Below, piece by piece: positions 60,749 to 64,000 of a stretch of DNA of 64,000 bases (position 1 is the stretch's first letter; every line of letters begins with the position of its first letter). The stretch is taken from NCBI RefSeq assembly GCF_000522985.1, contig NZ_CP007128.1, positions 2,526,220-2,590,219 on the forward strand, read 5' to 3'. The translations under genes and the position numbers were made by a program. Under the pieces are notes generated by a model that was given only the letters and a program-made list of their open reading frames with translations, was not told where the DNA came from and ran no database searches. This DNA is from Gemmatirosa kalamazoonensis. Lineage in GTDB: Bacteria; Gemmatimonadota; Gemmatimonadetes; Gemmatimonadales; Gemmatimonadaceae.

Positions 60749-62905
60749 ATGAACAACGATACGCTGCGCGTCTGGCGGGGACAGCCCTACCCGCTCGGCG
60801 CCACCTGGAACGGCATGGGCGTCAACTTCGCGCTCTTCTCCGAGCACGCCACCGGCGTGGAGCTGTGCCTCTACGACCGCGACGATCCGACGCGCGAGAC
60901 GGCGCGCATCCCGGTACGCGAGCGCACCAACCAGGTGTGGCACTGCTACCTGCCGGACGTGCGTCCGGGACAGCTCTACGGCTATCGCGTGCACGGGCCG
61001 TACGACCCGTCGACGGGACACCGCTTCAACGCCGCGAAGCTGCTGCTCGATCCGTACGCGCGCGCGATCGCCGGCGACGTGGTGTGGGACGACGCGCTGT
61101 TCGCCTATCGCGTGGGCGGCGCGCGCGAGGACCTCGAACCCGACGACCGCGATTCGGCGCCGTTCGTGCCGAAGTGCGTCGTCGTCGACCCGACGTTCGC
61201 GTGGGGCGACGACCGCGCGCCGCGCACGCCGTGGAACCGCACCGTGATCTACGAGTGCCACGTGAAGGGAATGACGGCGCGGCACCCCGGCGTGCCCGCG
61301 CACCTGCGCGGTACGTACCTCGGCCTCTGCTCCGACGCGATCCTCGACCACTTCACGTCGTTAGGCGTCACCGCCGTCGAGCTGCTCCCGGTGCACCAGT
61401 TCCTCGACGACCGGCACCTCGTCGAGCGCGGGCTGAGGAACTACTGGGGCTACAACACCATCGGCTTCTTCGCGCCCGACGCCCGGTACGGCACCGCTCG
61501 GTCGTTAGGCAACCCGGTGGACGAGTTCAAGACGATGGTGCGCACCCTCCACGCCGCGGGGCTCGAGGTGATCCTCGACGTCGTCTACAACCACACGGCG
61601 GAGGGCAACCACCTCGGCCCCACGCTGTCGTTCAAGGGCCTCGACAACGCCGCGTACTACCGGCTCGTGCCCGACGACCCGCGCTTCTACTACGACTTCA
61701 CCGGCACCGGCAACTCGCTCAACGTGCGCCACCCGCGCACGCTGCAGCTCATCATGGACTCGCTCCGCTACTGGGTGACGGAGATGCACGTCGACGGCTT
61801 CCGCTTCGACCTCGCGCCGGTGCTCGCGCGCGAGCTGTTCGAGGTCGATCGACTCTCGGCGTTCTTCGACATCATCCAGCAAGACCCCGTGCTGCAGGGC
61901 GTGAAGCTCATCGCCGAGCCGTGGGACGTGGGGCCGGGCGGCTATCAGGTCGGCAACTTCCCCGTCGGCTGGGCGGAGTGGAACGGCAAGTACCGCGACG
62001 ACGTGCGCGGCTTCTGGAAGGGAGACCCGGGGCAGGTGCCCGCGCTCGCGTCGCGCCTCTCCGGCTCGGCCGACATCTACAAGTGGTCGCAGCGCTCCGC
62101 CTACGCGAGCGTGAACTTCGTCGTCGCGCACGACGGCTTCACGCTGCACGACCTCGCGAGCTACGAGGGGAAGCACAACGAGGCGAACGGCGAGGGCAAC
62201 CGCGACGGCCACGATCACAACATCAGCCGCAACTGGGGCGTCGAGGGCGACACGGACGATCCGGCGATCCTCGACATGCGCTACCGCAGCATGCGCAACT
62301 TCCTCGCGACGCTCGTGCTGTCGCAGGGCGTGCCGATGCTCGCGCACGGCGACGAGATCGGTCGCACGCAGCGCGGCAACAACAACGCCTACGCGCAGGA
62401 CAACGAGATCTCGTGGCTGGACTGGGACCTCGACGACCGCCGCCGCGCGCTGCTCGACTTCACGCGGCGCGTGGTCTCGATCCGGCAGGCGAACCCGGTG
62501 CTGCGCCGCCGCACGTTCTTCCGCGGCGAGGTGGTGTCGCACGAGGGCATCAAGGACCTCACCTGGCTGCGCCCCGACGGGGCCGAGATGTCGCAGCCGG
62601 ACTGGGATTTCGCGGGCGCGCGTGCGCTCGGCATGCTCGTGCACGGCGAGGCCACCGACGAGACCGACGACCGCGGGCGGCCGATCCGCGGCGACACGAT
62701 GCTGCTGCTCGTGAACGCGTCGGACGGCACGGTGGAGTTCGCGCTGCCCACGCTCGACTCGGGCGAGTGGACGGTGCTCGTCGACACCGCGGAGGGCGAG
62801 GTCGCCGTCGTGGAGATGCCCGTGCTTCCCGTGCTGCCGTACTCGCTCGTGCTGCTGCGGCAGGGGCGGGAGCGGCGCATCGGGGAGCCGGGTCCGTCGG
62901 CGTGA
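60749..62905 (+). CDS. glgX: glycogen debranching enzyme GlgX
   Basis: This 718-residue cytosolic GH13 enzyme has an N-terminal CBM48 region (PYPLGATWNGMGVNFALFSEHATGVELCLYD). The catalytic barrel has the four conserved regions: DVVYNHTAEG, VDGFRFDLA with the nucleophile Asp, IAEPWDVG with the acid Glu, and HDGFTLHD. Length and the debranching-family phrases fit GlgX, which cleaves alpha-1,6 branches of glycogen. It contains two CGTTAGGC octamers as Leu-Gly codons. It is divergent from cheB with no clear link to the sensory genes. The ATG at 60749 lacks a strong Shine-Dalgarno. Confidence 0.92.
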   Translation: MNNDTLRVWRGQPYPLGATWNGMGVNFALFSEHATGVELCLYDRDDPTRETARIPVRERTNQVWHCYLPDVRPGQLYGYRVHGPYDPSTGHRFNAAKLLLDPYARAIAGDVVWDDALFAYRVGGAREDLEPDDRDSAPFVPKCVVVDPTFAWGDDRAPRTPWNRTVIYECHVKGMTARHPGVPAHLRGTYLGLCSDAILDHFTSLGVTAVELLPVHQFLDDRHLVERGLRNYWGYNTIGFFAPDARYGTARSLGNPVDEFKTMVRTLHAAGLEVILDVVYNHTAEGNHLGPTLSFKGLDNAAYYRLVPDDPRFYYDFTGTGNSLNVRHPRTLQLIMDSLRYWVTEMHVDGFRFDLAPVLARELFEVDRLSAFFDIIQQDPVLQGVKLIAEPWDVGPGGYQVGNFPVGWAEWNGKYRDDVRGFWKGDPGQVPALASRLSGSADIYKWSQRSAYASVNFVVAHDGFTLHDLASYEGKHNEANGEGNRDGHDHNISRNWGVEGDTDDPAILDMRYRSMRNFLATLVLSQGVPMLAHGDEIGRTQRGNNNAYAQDNEISWLDWDLDDRRRALLDFTRRVVSIRQANPVLRRRTFFRGEVVSHEGIKDLTWLRPDGAEMSQPDWDFAGARALGMLVHGEATDETDDRGRPIRGDTMLLLVNASDGTVEFALPTLDSGEWTVLVDTAEGEVAVVEMPVLPVLPYSLVLLRQGRERRIGEPGPSA

Positions 62906-62934
62906 CGCGACGGCCTCGGCCCGCGCGTTAGGCG

Positions 62935-64000
62935 CTACGCGATGACGAGCCGCGCGGCGGCCGGAGCGGACGTCGCCTGAGGCTCGACGCGCTCGTCCTC
63001 CATGCCGCGCGCGTGGCGCACCCACCGTCCGCGCCCGCGCGCCTTCGCCCGGTACATCGCGACGTCCGCGTCGTGCAGCACGCGCGCCGCAGCCGCGGCG
63101 ACGTCCTCGGCACGCGCAATGCCCACGCTCGCGCCGACGCACACCTCGCGCCCCTGCAGAGCGAACGGCGCGGCGATCGACGCGACGATGCGGCGCGCGA
63201 CCGCGATCGCGTCCTCGTCGTGCCGCACGCCGCCGAGCAGCACGGCGAACTCGTCGCCGCCCAGTCGCGAGACCGTGTCGCAGCCGCGCGTCGCGTTCAG
63301 CAGCCGCGCCGCGACCTCGACGAGCAGCGCGTCGCCCGCCGCGTGCCCCATCGAGTCGTTGACGCCCTTGAAGCCGTCGAGGTCGAGCAGCAGCACCGCG
63401 ACGCGCGCGTGGTCGCCGGCGGCGCGGGCCTCGGTCACCGCGCCGTCGAGGCACTCGAGGAACCGCGCCCGGTTCGCGAGCCCCGTGAGCGCGTCGTGAT
63501 ACGCGAGCCGCGCCAGTGCCGCGCTCGCGCTCTCGGCCCGCGCCTGCGCGGTGGCGCGGATGTTCTCGAACACGAACAGCAGCAGCGCCGTGCAGAGCAC
63601 GAGCCCCGCGTGGCTCCCCATCGTGAGCGTGTGCGCCCAGGCGGCGGGGTAGTCGACCGGGAACGTCACGCCGCTCGCCTCGGCCGCGCGGAACGCGCCG
63701 ACCGTGAGCACGCTGAGCGCGGCCCACCCGGCCGCCTCGCGCCGGCCGAGCAGCAACACGGCGAAGATGGGCGGCATGATCAGCCACGGCGTGGCGAGCG
63801 ACTCCAGCCCGCCCTCGTGGCACATGAGCGCCGCGATCGTGGCGTACAACACGCAGGTCAGGGTGTGGCCGGCGGCGCGGAGCCACGGCCGCAAGCGCAG
63901 CATCGCGAGCCCGATCGACGCCGCGCCGGCGCCCGCAGCGAGGACGATCGCGCCGCTCCGGAAGCCCACCACGGCCGCGTAGAACGCGGCGTAGCCCGCG
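62935..64000 (-). CDS. membrane GGDEF diguanylate cyclase (partial at window end)
   Basis: The gene enters the window from its 5' side, and at least 355 codons are visible. The N-terminal part has about six hydrophobic helices, a membrane sensor of MASE type. A GGDEF domain follows, with LAYHDALTGLANRARF, DLDGFKGVNDSMGHAAGD and the active site RLGGDEFAVLLGG. It should make cyclic di-GMP. A GTG at 63970-63972 could serve as start, but the same frame continues coding-like to the window edge, so the true start is likely outside. A CGTTAGGC octamer lies just past its stop (62927). Confidence 0.88.
   Translation of the reverse strand, partial: AGYAAFYAAVVGFRSGAIVLAAGAGAASIGLAMLRLRPWLRAAGHTLTCVLYATIAALMCHEGGLESLATPWLIMPPIFAVLLLGRREAAGWAALSVLTVGAFRAAEASGVTFPVDYPAAWAHTLTMGSHAGLVLCTALLLFVFENIRATAQARAESASAALARLAYHDALTGLANRARFLECLDGAVTEARAAGDHARVAVLLLDLDGFKGVNDSMGHAAGDALLVEVAARLLNATRGCDTVSRLGGDEFAVLLGGVRHDEDAIAVARRIVASIAAPFALQGREVCVGASVGIARAEDVAAAAARVLHDADVAMYRAKARGRGRWVRHARGMEDERVEPQATSAPAAARLVIA

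Larger units (their letters stand above)
267..62933. repeat. dispersed octamer YGTTAGGC, 38 copies
   Basis: By eye, GTTAGGC reads on the plus strand at 3441, 8340, 13655, 15474, 27277, 29975, 31416, 32532, 33012, 36346, 43931, 44699, 48615, 49438, 50555, 51646, 52860, 61360, 61504 and 62927. It reads as GCCTAAC at 267, 4069, 5203, 6615, 6903, 8381, 11118, 12822, 18858, 19360, 28573, 31147, 38450, 40544, 42868, 46152, 47101 and 49731. All but four (5203, 6903, 8381, 28573) extend to CGTTAGGC. In genes it is read as Leu-Gly, Val-Arg-Arg, Pro-Asn, Arg-Leu-Thr or a stop codon, so the DNA rather than the protein seems to be conserved. Confidence 0.85.

Noticed and set aside
267-62933. GTTAGGC as a telomere-like repeat (TTAGGC is a nematode telomere unit)
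   Set aside because: Copies are single and dispersed, never in tandem, and lie inside bacterial genes.
1-64000. tRNA or rRNA genes, integrase, attachment sites
   Set aside because: I found no cloverleaf with a GTTCRA-type T-loop, no rRNA-like stretches and no integrase or transposase gene; a tRNA scan would be needed to be certain.

Overview
The window is high-GC bacterial chromosome, densely packed with genes and without rRNA, tRNA, phage, IS or CRISPR features that I can see. Gene content fits a Gemmatimonadota-type heterotroph. There are two SusC/SusD pairs in a high-GC background, three FtsX-type permeases of the ADOP class (two with PadR regulators, one only as a C-terminal end), several Tat-exported Gfo/Idh/MocA proteins, PQQ and LVIVD-repeat proteins, and lipoproteins with clear lipoboxes. 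The phylum call is inference from gene content only.

Layout. 1-83: end of an ADOP permease. 160-3388: GH109-like glycosidase plus sodium:solute symporter. 3523-4950: exported protein with repeated CarboxypepD_reg-like modules and a lone TonB plug. 5020-8344: HexNAc-1-kinase-like protein overlapping a nucleotidyltransferase, then an MFS carrier. 8357-11749: DUF3592 membrane protein, LVIVD-repeat protein, DUF305 protein. 11815-16152: malonate module (MatB-like ligase, MatC-like carrier, amidase). 16124-18785: rsmD, a TPR protein, argJ. 19009-25232: two PadR/ADOP pairs. 25445-29971: first SusCD. 30212-33216: membrane PHP protein and an FAD dehydrogenase. 33356-37772: second SusCD. 37898-43297: lipoprotein sulfatase, Tat-exported oxidoreductase, and an oxidoreductase/PmoA-like fusion. 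43616-44497: NmrA-like protein. 44644-48343: Gfo/Idh, EEP-family lipoprotein and a frameshifted GH20 hexosaminidase. 48505-52864: PQQ dehydrogenase with an internal heme c domain, L,D-transpeptidase, Na+/H+ antiporter. 52978-60647: Kir-like channel, then a sensory island (two CheB, one CheR-PAS, small coiled-coil and unknown proteins). 60749-64000: glgX and a GGDEF protein cut by the window edge.

How it works together. GH109, GH20, a sulfatase, two SusCD pairs, a symporter, a HexNAc-1-kinase-like protein and a nucleotidyltransferase suggest use of amino-sugar-rich, sulfated glycans. The genes are dispersed, so this is inferred. The malonate module takes up and activates malonate, perhaps released from malonamide.

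Two DNA-level signals cut across the genes. The 7-mer GTTAGGC occurs 38 times by eye, 34 of them as CGTTAGGC. It appears in sense, antisense, stop-codon and intergenic contexts, and accounts for nearly all TTAG/CTAA tetramers in the window. Separately, about a dozen intergenic gaps carry long inverted repeats built from short tandem units such as GGACGCAGA, GGACACGGA or GTGGCTGC.
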